In this document: positions 42,773-51,034 of the stretch, in pieces
Layout of the letters: each line of letters starts with the position of its first letter
How positions within the stretch are numbered: position 1 is the first letter of the stretch
Source of the DNA: Cryobacterium lactosi
GTDB taxonomy: Bacteria; Actinomycetota; Actinomycetes; Actinomycetales; Microbacteriaceae
Assembly: GCF_004403945.1 (NCBI RefSeq)
Contig: NZ_SOHM01000051.1
Location: 330-64,329 of the forward strand
Reading direction: 5' to 3'
DNA length: 64,000 nucleotides
Position numbers and translations under genes: made by a program
The notes under the pieces: model-generated
Told to the model about the DNA's origin: nothing
Seen by the model: the letters and a program-made list of their open reading frames with translations, nothing else
The model's database searches: none

Positions 42773-43803
42773 CGACCCGGCGGGCGCAGCGCCAGCAGCG
42801 CCGCGGTGACCGGCGCCAGGTCCAGGTCGTTCACCCGGCGAACCGTGCCGACCGCCTCAGCCGGGAACCCGGAGACCCCGTGCACGGCACCGCCGATCGC
42901 GCCGGCCATCGCGGCGATGGTATCGCTGTCGCCGCCGAGGGACGCGGCGGCCAGGCAGGCGCGCCAGGGGTCATCCGGGAACAGGGCCAGCACGGCGAAG
43001 GCCGCCGGTACAGACTCCTGGCTGGCCAGGCTGGTGCCGACCAGTTCGTAGACCAGGTCGAGCGACTCCACCGGCCGGCGGGCATCCATCAGGCCTACCG
43101 CCCAGCGGATGCGCGGGGCCACCTGCGCTGCGGCCACCCAGAAGCCGCGTGTGGCGCCGAGCCGGGCCGTCTCGATGGCCAGCTCGGTCGCCTCGGCCAC
43201 GGTGGCGCCGTCGATCGCGGCGCTCACGGCAGCGGCGACCGCGGCGGCGCCGGCTATGGCCACCCCGGTGTTGTGGGTGGCGAGCGCGCTCTCCACCACC
43301 CGGTCCACCAGGGCCGGCAGGTCGTCGGCGGGCATCATGACGCCCACCGGAGCCACCCGCATCGCGGCGCCGTTGGTCACGCCGAACCGGCCGGACTCGG
43401 CGGTGGACTCCCCCGCCAGAATGCGGGCCAGAGCGCCCCGGGTGGACGGGCCCAGCAGGTCCAGCGATCCCTTGGCCCGCATCGCCCGCTCCCAATCCAG
43501 CAGCGACCTGGCGTAGTCGGCGGTATCCAGATGACCAGACCCTGCCACCAGGGTCCAGGCCAGCAGCAGGGCCTGTTCGGTGTCGTCGGTGACCGACCCG
43601 GCCGGCATCCCGGCGGCCAGCGGATGGTCGTCGGCCGCGGGCTCGAACCCGGTGACGCCGTCCACGCCGAACCGGCGCAGCACCTCGGGGCGCGACATCA
43701 TCTGGCTGGGCATGCCCAGGGCGTCGCCGATGGCCAGACCGGTGAGCGCGCCGAGTGCGCGGTCCGGCTGGCCGGCCGGTCGGCGGCCCGGGGCCGGTGT
43801 CAC
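42769..43803 (-). CDS. ADP-ribosylglycohydrolase family protein
   Basis: A 344-residue all-helical hydrolase of the DraG/ARH family. Metal-site motifs are LTGLAIGDALGMPSQ, VTDDTEQALLLAW and LGGDSDTIAAMAGAIGGA. Members cleave ADP-ribose or related N-glycosides; sugar-nucleoside cleavage has been proposed for operon-encoded homologues. The GTG at 43803 overlaps the preceding stop (GTGA). Third gene of the operon. Confidence 0.9.
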   Translation of the reverse strand: MTPAPGRRPAGQPDRALGALTGLAIGDALGMPSQMMSRPEVLRRFGVDGVTGFEPAADDHPLAAGMPAGSVTDDTEQALLLAWTLVAGSGHLDTADYARSLLDWERAMRAKGSLDLLGPSTRGALARILAGESTAESGRFGVTNGAAMRVAPVGVMMPADDLPALVDRVVESALATHNTGVAIAGAAAVAAAVSAAIDGATVAEATELAIETARLGATRGFWVAAAQVAPRIRWAVGLMDARRPVESLDLVYELVGTSLASQESVPAAFAVLALFPDDPWRACLAAASLGGDSDTIAAMAGAIGGAVHGVSGFPAEAVGTVRRVNDLDLAPVTAALLALRPPGR

Positions 43804-44360
43804 CGGCCGAGCCCTCGTTCGGTGAGGATCTCCTCGACGGTGGTGATCTCGATCAGCGGTCCGTACAACGCCATCACGTCGAGAGCGCGCCGGTGGTCGG
43901 CGTCGCTGAGCCCGGCGCAGGCATCCGCCACCACCCGCACCCGCACGCCGTCGTCGGCCGCGGCCAGGGCCGTTGACAGCACGCAGCAGTCGGTGGAGAC
44001 CCCGGCGAGGATGATGTCGCTGGCGCCGCCGAGGGCGACCCTGGTGGCAGCATCCCACTTGCCGAAGGTGGGCCGATCGATCAGCACGGCGTCACCGGGC
44101 GGCAGGGCCGGCACCAGGTCGTAGAGGTCGGCGTTGGCGGGATCCAGGGCGAACGGCCACTGCTGGTAGTACTCCACCCAGGCGCCCGCCGGGATCTCCG
44201 GCGCCAGGAACCGGGTGAGCGCGGTGCGACCGGGGAAGAGTTCGCGCAGCCGTACGGCGCCCGCCGCCGCGTCGTCGAACCGCGGGGTGAACCATTGGCT
44301 CGTGGGCTCACCGAAGATGCGCTGCAGGTCGACCAGCACCAGCCAGGAGCCGGTGGTCAT
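43800..44360 (-). CDS. Isochorismatase-family cysteine hydrolase
   Basis: A 186-residue amidase-like hydrolase with the complete catalytic triad: Asp11 (LVDLQ), Lys101 (PTFGKWD) and Cys126 (GVSTDCCV). Nicotinamidase, ureidoacrylate and N-carbamoyl hydrolases share this fold. The start overlaps the permease stop as ATGA. Second gene of the operon; substrate unknown, probably the amide or carbamoyl group of the imported compound. Confidence 0.9.
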   Translation of the reverse strand: MTTGSWLVLVDLQRIFGEPTSQWFTPRFDDAAAGAVRLRELFPGRTALTRFLAPEIPAGAWVEYYQQWPFALDPANADLYDLVPALPPGDAVLIDRPTFGKWDAATRVALGGASDIILAGVSTDCCVLSTALAAADDGVRVRVVADACAGLSDADHRRALDVMALYGPLIEITTVEEILTERGLGR

Positions 44361-45850
44361 GCCCGGGCCGCCGCATCCAGCTCGTCGGTCAAGTGGTCAC
44401 CGTCGGCCAGCGGCAATGCCTCCTGGCGACGCACGGTGCCACGGCCGAAGAGCCAGGTGCCGCCGAAACCGATCACCAGGGCCACGAGCACGCCGAGGTT
44501 GGCGAAGGCCCAGTCGCCCTCCTTGCCGCCCAGCCCGAAGGGTTCGAGCAGGTAGCCCTGCCAGGCCAGCCACTCGGCGAAGCCGTTGGTGACCATGCCC
44601 CAGCCGATCACGGAGCCCAGCGCGATGAGCACGATCGCGAGGACCCGCACGTTGCCGTACCGTCCGGCGGGGTCGAAGAGGTCCTTCGCCGAGTAGCCGG
44701 TGCGGCGCATCAGCACGTCGGCCATGAAGATGCCGCACCAGGCGGCCACCGGTACGCCGAGGGTGATCAGGAAGCCCTGGAACGGGCCGAGGAAGTCTGC
44801 CGCGAAGAACACCACATAGATCGCACCGAGCACCATGAGAACCCCGTCGATGCCGGCGGCCACAAACCTGGGTACCCGCAGGCCCGTGCTGAGCAGGGCC
44901 AGGCCGGAGGAGTAGATGTCCAGCACGGCACCGCCGACCAGGCCGAGAACCGCGGTGAGCGCGAACGGGATGAGGAACCAGACCGGCAGGATGGTGGTGA
45001 GCGCGCCGATCGGATCCAGGGCTATGGCCGCGCTGAGCTCGGGCGACGAGCCGGCCAACAGCAGGCCGAATACGAGCAGGATGATCGGCGCGAGCGAGGC
45101 GCCGAAGGTGGTCCAGCCGACCACGCCGGCGCTCGACGCCGTGCGGGGCAGGTACCGGGAGTAGTCGGCGGCCGCGTTCACCCAGCCCAGGCCGAAGCCG
45201 GTCATCATGAACACCAGTGCGCCGATCACCTGGGGCGCCCCGCCTGCCGGGATCGCCGCCAGGGTGGCACCGTCGATCTGCCCGAAAGTGAGCACGATGT
45301 AGACCACGGTGAGCACACCGGTGACGATGGTGATCCACATCTGCAGCTTCATGATGAAGTCGAAGCCGATGATGCCCCCGGCCACGATCAGCGCGGCCAC
45401 CACGATCAGCGCGACGACCTTGGTCAGGTCGCCGCCCTCCCAGCCGAGCTCCCGGAACACCGTGGCAGTGGCCAGGACCGCCAGCGACGCGAGCACGGTT
45501 TCCCAGCCCACGGTGAGCAGCCAGGAGATGGCCGAGGGAACTCGATTGCCGGTGACCCCGAAGGCCGCCCGACTGAGCGTCATGGTGGGGGCGTGTCCGC
45601 GTTTGCCGGCCAGGGCTATGAAGCCGCAGAACAGGAACGACACCACGATGCCGGTCAGTCCCACCAGGGTGGCCTGCCACAGCGAGATGCCGAAGCCGAG
45701 CAGGAACGACCCGTAACTGACCCCGAGCACCGACACGTTGGCCGCGAACCACGGCCAGAACAGATCCCGCGGATGCCCCTTGTGCTCGCTCTGATCGATC
45801 GAGTTGATGCCGTTGCGCTCCACGCTCAGCGCGGTGGTCTGGTCGCTCAT
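44357..45850 (-). CDS. NCS1-family nucleobase permease (cytosine permease-like)
   Basis: A 497-residue, 12-helix nucleobase:cation symporter-1 homologue. Evidence includes the opening DLFWPWFAANVSVLGVSYGSFLLGFG, SRAAFGVTGNRVPSAISWLLTVGWET and GLGWVNAAADYSRYLPR. First gene of a four-gene operon, with a leaderless start six bases after TAGTCT. Import of a nucleobase-like or nucleoside-like compound is inferred. Confidence 0.9.
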   Translation of the reverse strand: MSDQTTALSVERNGINSIDQSEHKGHPRDLFWPWFAANVSVLGVSYGSFLLGFGISLWQATLVGLTGIVVSFLFCGFIALAGKRGHAPTMTLSRAAFGVTGNRVPSAISWLLTVGWETVLASLAVLATATVFRELGWEGGDLTKVVALIVVAALIVAGGIIGFDFIMKLQMWITIVTGVLTVVYIVLTFGQIDGATLAAIPAGGAPQVIGALVFMMTGFGLGWVNAAADYSRYLPRTASSAGVVGWTTFGASLAPIILLVFGLLLAGSSPELSAAIALDPIGALTTILPVWFLIPFALTAVLGLVGGAVLDIYSSGLALLSTGLRVPRFVAAGIDGVLMVLGAIYVVFFAADFLGPFQGFLITLGVPVAAWCGIFMADVLMRRTGYSAKDLFDPAGRYGNVRVLAIVLIALGSVIGWGMVTNGFAEWLAWQGYLLEPFGLGGKEGDWAFANLGVLVALVIGFGGTWLFGRGTVRRQEALPLADGDHLTDELDAAARA

Positions 45851-45856
45851 GCGACG

Positions 45857-45862
45857 AGACTA
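45857..45862 (-). promoter_or_regulatory. Leaderless-type -10 box of the NCS1 operon
   Basis: TAGTCT on the minus strand, six bases before ATG at 45850; only 35 bases from the divergent box of the VOC gene. Confidence 0.6.
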
Positions 45863-45897
45863 CTCGCGAGCGTGCCTCGGCCGGACGAATTGCGGAC

Positions 45898-45903
45898 TAT
45901 CGT
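45898..45903 (+). promoter_or_regulatory. Leaderless-type -10 box of the VOC gene
   Basis: TATCGT, six bases (GCCTGC), then ATG at 45910. Confidence 0.6.
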
Positions 45904-45909
45904 GCCTGC

Positions 45910-46302
45910 ATGGATGCGAAACTCTTCGCCTATCTCAGCTATGCGGATGCGCCGGCGGCGCTGACGTGGCTGAGGGACCTGGGCTTCACGGTGGTGCGCC
46001 GGCAGGATGGCGAGGGGAACCAGGTGATCCACTCCGAGCTCCGTCTCGGCGAGGTGGTGGTGATGGTGTCGTCCTTCGACGAGGACTACGTCACAGCCCC
46101 GCTCCTCGGGCGTTCCACCGGGCGCGGGCTCTATCTCCTGGTCGACGACGTGGACGCCTTCTTCGGCCGGGCCATCGCCGCGGGCGGGACCTCCGTCATC
46201 GGGCCCGAGGACACCGACTGGGGCTCACGGCGGGCCCGGGTCCTGGATCAAGGCGGGCTGGAGTGGAGCTTCGGGAGCTACGAACCCGGCGTCAGGTGGT
46301 GA
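45910..46302 (+). CDS. VOC family (glyoxalase/bleomycin-resistance-like) protein
   Basis: A 130-residue vicinal-oxygen-chelate protein with two beta-alpha-beta-beta-beta halves (KLFAYLSYADAPAALTWLRDLGF and GLYLLVDDVDAFFGRAIAAGG). The paired halves look like the YCII/PhnB-like antibiotic-binding subgroup. Leaderless start. The next gene begins inside its stop codon. Confidence 0.85.
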   Translation: MDAKLFAYLSYADAPAALTWLRDLGFTVVRRQDGEGNQVIHSELRLGEVVVMVSSFDEDYVTAPLLGRSTGRGLYLLVDDVDAFFGRAIAAGGTSVIGPEDTDWGSRRARVLDQGGLEWSFGSYEPGVRW

Positions 46303-46868
46303 GCGGAGACGCCGAGCGGGTGCACCCCGCAGATCGGGCGGCCTGGCGCCTGTGGCTGGCGGAGAACCACACCGTGAAGACGGGTGCCTGGCTGGTCACC
46401 TGGCGTCAGGGCGCCGGGATGCCTGTGCTCGCCTATGAGGACGCGGTGCTCGAGGCCCTCGCCGTGGGCTGGGTGGACAGCAAGGGGGCCCGGCTCGACG
46501 AGTCGCGCACCATGCTCTACTTCGGCCCGCGCCGACGCGGCAGCTCGTGGTCACGACCGAACAAGCAACGGATCGAGCGATTGCGCGCGGAGGGATTGAT
46601 GCTCCCGGCCGGGGAGGCCGCGGTTCGCGCGGCCGAAATGGACGGTTCCTGGACCCGCCTGGACGAGGTGGAGGACCTGATCGTGCCGCCCGACCTGGCC
46701 GAGGCCCTGGCCGCGATCGCCGGCGCCCGGGCGAACTGGGACGCGTTCCCACGCTCCCCGCGCCGCGCCATCCTGGAGTGGATCGTCCTCGCCAAACGCC
46801 CAGAGACCCGGGCGGCCCGCATCCGTGACGCCGCCGAGTCTGCGGGCCGTAACGAGCGCGCCCGTTAG
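46299..46868 (+). CDS. YdeI/OmpD-associated family protein
   Basis: A 189-residue protein of the YdeI group: the N-terminal part RAAWRLWLAENHTVKTGAWLV, VGWVDSKGARLDESRTMLYFGPRR and the C-terminal helix region AFPRSPRRAILEWIVLAKRPETRAARI are characteristic. YdeI homologues are linked to stress or bacteriocin resistance, though biochemistry is unclear. GTG at 46299 overlaps the VOC stop (GTGA). Confidence 0.85.
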   Translation: MSGDAERVHPADRAAWRLWLAENHTVKTGAWLVTWRQGAGMPVLAYEDAVLEALAVGWVDSKGARLDESRTMLYFGPRRRGSSWSRPNKQRIERLRAEGLMLPAGEAAVRAAEMDGSWTRLDEVEDLIVPPDLAEALAAIAGARANWDAFPRSPRRAILEWIVLAKRPETRAARIRDAAESAGRNERAR

Positions 46869-46879
46869 ACCCGAACCAT

Positions 46880-46942
46880 CCGCGAGCCGTGAGAAAAGCC
46901 CCATATTTTCGGGTTTTTCGGGGCTTAAGTCACAGTTCGCGG
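46880..46942. repeat. Dispersed ~60-base palindrome, copy 2
   Basis: Left arm CCGCGAGCCGTGAG..AAGCCCC and right arm GGGGCTT..TCACAGTTCGCGG. It lies between the YdeI-like gene and the convergent beta-lactamase-like gene, starting 11 bases after the former. Confidence 0.85.
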
Positions 46943-46949
46943 AGGGGCG

Positions 46950-47858
46950 CTAGTGCACGTATTCGAGGAGGTCGAGACCGACCGAGCGCATGCCGTCGAG
47001 CACCGAGAGACGTGAGGAGAGGTTGTGGTCGTCGAAGAAGATCGACACGGCGTAGGCGACGCCGGCACGCGGGCCGCGCAGCACGCCCACCTCGCTGCGC
47101 ACCCCCTTGTCACAGCCGGTCTTGTTCACCAGCAGCACCCCGTGCGAGGGCTCCCGGTGTGCGTGCGGCGAGAACCCGAACGCGCTGGCCACCATCGACA
47201 GGTCGGAGTTCAGCGACAACCAGCCGAGCACCCGTTCGCTGCCGTCGTCATCGAGGATCTCACCGCGCGCCAACGCCGTGAACAGCCAGGTGAGCTCGCG
47301 GGCGCTGCCGACCGAGAGGTTGGGGGCGTCGTCGGGGCCTCGGCTGTCGCGCACGAGGTCGAGCAGGCCGGTGCCGGCCAGGCCGAGTTCCTCGGTGCGG
47401 CGGCGCACCGCCTCCAGGCCCACCGCGCGCAGCAGCACATTGGTGGCCAGGTTGTCGTTGGTGGCGCCCACCAGCGCGGCCAGGTCGGCCACCGGCAGCG
47501 ACGGAGCCTGCAGGTGCTGCCAGAGTCCGGAGCCGTCCACCGAGTCCCGCGGTGTGCGGTCGAGGATCGTGTACGCGCCGAAGTCGGCGTCGCGCAGCCG
47601 TGATGCCACCTCGATGAGCAGCAGCACCGTGCCGATGCCGGCGGTGGGCATCACGACGTGGTCGTCGACCGAGAACAGCACCCGCCCGGTGGCCAGGTCG
47701 GTCGCCCGCGCGGACACCTGGGCACCCCCCATGGCGAGCTCGCCGAGGGACTGGAAGCCGCGTTCGAAGCTGGACGGCACAGCGGACTGCCGGTGTTTCC
47801 CGGCACGCTCGACAGCGTGCCGTGACCGGCGTTCGGATTCCTGTGCTGGCGCGACCAC
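46950..47858 (-). CDS. Beta-lactamase-fold protein with altered active site
   Basis: A ~302-residue protein with the class A beta-lactamase/serine hydrolase fold. The SxxK position reads PTAGIGTVLLL, so the nucleophile Ser is Gly and the Lys is Thr; the SDN position reads ATNDNLATN. The KTG box is intact (VNKTGCDKG). It therefore appears to be a non-catalytic member. The start is uncertain: GTG at 47858 is used here because AGAGGA and a GATAGT hexamer lie upstream; the frame is open to 47942, and GTG at 47780 is also possible. No signal peptide is evident. Confidence 0.7.
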   Translation of the reverse strand: MVAPAQESERRSRHAVERAGKHRQSAVPSSFERGFQSLGELAMGGAQVSARATDLATGRVLFSVDDHVVMPTAGIGTVLLLIEVASRLRDADFGAYTILDRTPRDSVDGSGLWQHLQAPSLPVADLAALVGATNDNLATNVLLRAVGLEAVRRRTEELGLAGTGLLDLVRDSRGPDDAPNLSVGSARELTWLFTALARGEILDDDGSERVLGWLSLNSDLSMVASAFGFSPHAHREPSHGVLLVNKTGCDKGVRSEVGVLRGPRAGVAYAVSIFFDDHNLSSRLSVLDGMRSVGLDLLEYVH

Positions 47859-47941
47859 TGCTCTCGGTGTCCTCTGACTATCGGTGCTGTTGAGCCCCCG
47901 CGAACACCCTAACCCACGGGCCGCGAGGCATGGCCGGGCCA

Positions 47942-49906
47942 CTACCAGATCGTGACGCGCTTCTCAGGAGCAAGCCACGCAGCATCCGTTTCGGTCACGC
48001 CGAACGCCGTGTAGTACTCGTCGATGTTGCGCACGATCTGGTTGCAGCGGAACTCGTTGGGCGAGTGCGGGTCGATGGCGAGCAGGCGGATGGCCTCCTC
48101 GTCGCGCAGCTTCATCTGCCAGGCCTGCGCCCAGGAGAGGAAGAACCGCTGGGCTCCGGTGAGGCCGTCGATCACGGGCGGCTCGGCGCCCTCGAGGGAG
48201 AGCAGGTAGGCCTTCCAGGCGATGGAGAGGCCGCCGAGGTCACCGATGTTCTCACCGATGGTGAGCGCACCGTTGACGTGGTGGTCGGGCACCTGGGCCG
48301 GGGCGAGCGCGTCGTACTGCTCGATGAGCGACGCGGTGCGCTCCTCGAAGGCGGCCCGGTCGGCCTCGGTCCACCAGTCGGTGAGCCGGCCGTCGCCGTC
48401 GTACTTGGAGCCCTGGTCGTCGAAGCCGTGGCCGATCTCGTGGCCGATCACGGCGCCGATCGCGCCGTAGTTGGCGGCGGCGTCCCGGTTGACGTCGAAG
48501 AACGGCACCTGCAGGATGGCGGCGGGGAAGACGATCTCGTTGAAGCCCGGGTTGTAATAGGCGTTGATGGTCTGCGGGGTCATGAACCACTCGTCGCGGT
48601 CCAACGGGTTGCCGATCTTGCCCAGTTCCCGGTGGAACTCGAACTCGCCGGTGGCGCGCACGTTCTTGATCAGGTCGCCGGGATCGATGGCCAGGCTGGA
48701 GTAGTCGCGCCACTTGACCGGGAACCCGATCTTGGGGGTGAACTTGTCCAGCTTCTCCAGCGCGCGTGCGCGGGTCTCCTCCGTCATCCAGTCCAGGCCG
48801 GTGATGCTGGCCCGGTAGGCCTCGACCAGGTACTCGACGAGCACGTCCATGCTGGTCTTGGCGTCCGGCGAGAAGTGCCGGTCGACGTAGATGCGGCCGA
48901 CGGCCTCGCCGAGCGAGCCCTCCACGAGCGAGACGCCGCGCTTCCAGCGGGCGCGCATCTGCGGGGTGCCGGTGAGGGTGCGACCGTAGAAGTCGAAGTT
49001 CGCTTCCACGAAGTCGCTCGACAGGTACGACGCGCTCGAACGGATGACCTGCCAGCGCAGCCAGTCCCGCCAGGCGTCGAGCCGGTCTTCGGTGAGCATC
49101 TCGGCCAGGCCGACCACGAAGCTCGGCTGGCGCACGACGACCTCAGCGAACGCCACGGCCGGGGCGTCCAGGCCCTCCAGCCACAGGTCGAGGTCGGCGC
49201 CGGCGGCGAGCGCGGACAGCTGGTCCCAGGTCTTGAGGTTGTAGGTCTTCTCGCTGTCGCGGGTGCGCACGTTGTCCCAGTGGTGGCTGGCGAGCTCGGT
49301 TTCCAGGGCGAAGATGCGCGCGGCGCGCACCGGCGCGTCGTCGACGCCGGCGAGGGTCAGCATCCGTTCGACGAAGGCGAGGTAGGCGGTGCGCACATCG
49401 GCGAATTTCTCGTCGCGGTAATAGGACTCGTCCGGCAGGCCGAGGCCGGCCTGTTCGACGAAGACCAGGTAGCGCTCGGGGTTGCCCGGGTCGTTGTCGA
49501 CGTAGAGCTGGAAGGTTCCGGCGACGCCGGCCCGCTCGAGGCGGCCGAGAGTGGCCAGGAACACCGGCACGCTGCTGATGCCGTCCACGGTGGCCAGGTC
49601 CGCGGCCAGCGGGGTGGCGCCGAGCTGCTCGATGCGCTCCTCGTCCATGAAGCTGGCGTACATGTCGCCGAACTTGCGCTCCTCGGTGCCCTCGGCGGCG
49701 GTCTGCGCCTCGAGGATGATCTCCTGCACCGCCTTCTCGGCCTCTTCGGCCAGCAGATAGAACGACCCCCAGCGCGCCTTGTCGTTCGGGATCTCGGTGC
49801 GGGCGATCCACTTGCCGTTCACATGGCGGAAGAGATCGTCCTGCGGGCGCACGCCCGGGTCGAGTTCGTCGGTATCGATTCCGGATGCAGTCACCTGATC
49901 AGTCAT
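47942..49906 (-). CDS. M13 family metallopeptidase (neprilysin-like)
   Basis: A 654-residue zinc endopeptidase. The zinc helix is AVIGHEIGHGFDDQGSKYDG (HExxH), the third ligand is in TIGENIGDLGGLSIAW (ExxxD), and the NAYYNP substrate-binding motif is present. No signal sequence or membrane anchor, so it is probably cytoplasmic like other actinobacterial PepO proteins. The ATG stands six bases after TAGGCT. Confidence 0.94.
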   Translation of the reverse strand: MTDQVTASGIDTDELDPGVRPQDDLFRHVNGKWIARTEIPNDKARWGSFYLLAEEAEKAVQEIILEAQTAAEGTEERKFGDMYASFMDEERIEQLGATPLAADLATVDGISSVPVFLATLGRLERAGVAGTFQLYVDNDPGNPERYLVFVEQAGLGLPDESYYRDEKFADVRTAYLAFVERMLTLAGVDDAPVRAARIFALETELASHHWDNVRTRDSEKTYNLKTWDQLSALAAGADLDLWLEGLDAPAVAFAEVVVRQPSFVVGLAEMLTEDRLDAWRDWLRWQVIRSSASYLSSDFVEANFDFYGRTLTGTPQMRARWKRGVSLVEGSLGEAVGRIYVDRHFSPDAKTSMDVLVEYLVEAYRASITGLDWMTEETRARALEKLDKFTPKIGFPVKWRDYSSLAIDPGDLIKNVRATGEFEFHRELGKIGNPLDRDEWFMTPQTINAYYNPGFNEIVFPAAILQVPFFDVNRDAAANYGAIGAVIGHEIGHGFDDQGSKYDGDGRLTDWWTEADRAAFEERTASLIEQYDALAPAQVPDHHVNGALTIGENIGDLGGLSIAWKAYLLSLEGAEPPVIDGLTGAQRFFLSWAQAWQMKLRDEEAIRLLAIDPHSPNEFRCNQIVRNIDEYYTAFGVTETDAAWLAPEKRVTIW

Positions 49907-49912
49907 CCGCCC

Positions 49913-49918
49913 AGCCTA
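49913..49918 (-). promoter_or_regulatory. Leaderless-type -10 box of the M13 peptidase gene
   Basis: TAGGCT on the minus strand, six bases (GGGCGG) before ATG at 49906. Confidence 0.6.
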
Positions 49919-50058
49919 ATCCTCACCGCACCGGGGTGGGGCGGGCTCGGCGCGGCGCGGCGTCATGGGACCATGGGCCATGGTGGCGGATGCGGCGGGC
50001 GTGGGAGCATAAGCAGAACGGCGCTCCACACGGGTCGCCTCTGACCCAGGAGGTCCCC

Positions 50059-50988
50059 ATGCGCGTCATCACCCTGCCCGAGTTCGGCTCCGCCCTCGAA
50101 CTGAGCGAGATCGACACCCCTCAGCCGTCCGCAGGAGAGGTGCGGGTTCGCGTTCACGCGGCATCCGTCAACGGGTTCGACCTGGCCGTGGCCGCCGGCT
50201 ATCTCAATGGCCTGATGGAGCACCGGTTCCCGGTGGTGCTGGGCAAGGACTTCGCGGGCATCGTGGATGCCCTCGGCGACGGCGTCACGGCCTACGCCGT
50301 GGGCGACCGGGTCTTCGGCGTCGTCACCAAGGCCCACCTGGGCGACGGCTCGTTCGGCGAGTTCGTGGTCGTGCCCACCGCGACGGGTCTGGCGAAACTG
50401 CCGGATCAGGTGGACTTCGCCCGTGGCGCCGCCCTGGGCCTGGCCGGCACGGCAGCCCAGGCCGCCGTGGATGCCGCCCAGCTCACCCCCGGCAGCACCG
50501 TTCTGGTGGTGGGCGCCACCGGCGGTGTCGGCAACCAGGCCGTGCAGCTGGCCGCCGCAGCCGGCGCCACCGTGATCGCCACCGCGCGCACCGCTCTGGG
50601 CATCGCCCAGGTGCGCCTCCTCGGCGCGAGCGAGGTCGTCGACCACACCCAGAACCTCAGCGCGGCCGTGCTCGCCGCCCACCCCGACGGCGTCGACGTC
50701 GTGCTGCACTTCGCCGGGGATGCGGCGACCGTGCTGCCCGCTGTGCGCGCCGGTGGCCGTCTGGTGTCGACCCTGATCGGTTCGCCCGACCAGCTCACCA
50801 CCGACACCGTCACCGTGGTCCCGATCCTCGCCGATCCCACCGCCGAGGTGCTGGCCAGCCTGGCCGAGAGCCTGGCCGCCGGCCGCACCTCGGTGACCGT
50901 GCAGGGCAGCTACGCCCTCGAAGACGTCGCAGAGGCCTTCGACGACTTCGAGTCCGGAGCACGCGGCAAGCTCGTCATCCTGCCGTAA
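50059..50988 (+). CDS. NADP-dependent quinone-oxidoreductase-like enzyme
   Basis: A 309-residue zinc-free medium-chain dehydrogenase. Signals are RVHAASVNGFDLAVAAGYL, VLGKDFAGIVDALGDGV and the cofactor motif VVGATGGVGNQAVQLAAAAGA. A near-perfect AGGAGGT precedes the ATG at 50059 by four bases, one of the strongest Shine-Dalgarno sequences in the window. Reduces quinones or enals in related proteins; substrate unknown here. Confidence 0.88.
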   Translation: MRVITLPEFGSALELSEIDTPQPSAGEVRVRVHAASVNGFDLAVAAGYLNGLMEHRFPVVLGKDFAGIVDALGDGVTAYAVGDRVFGVVTKAHLGDGSFGEFVVVPTATGLAKLPDQVDFARGAALGLAGTAAQAAVDAAQLTPGSTVLVVGATGGVGNQAVQLAAAAGATVIATARTALGIAQVRLLGASEVVDHTQNLSAAVLAAHPDGVDVVLHFAGDAATVLPAVRAGGRLVSTLIGSPDQLTTDTVTVVPILADPTAEVLASLAESLAAGRTSVTVQGSYALEDVAEAFDDFESGARGKLVILP

Positions 50989-51034
50989 CCGTCGACGAGC
51001 TCGTCTGACCGGCTGCCGCCCGCCGGCGCCCGGG

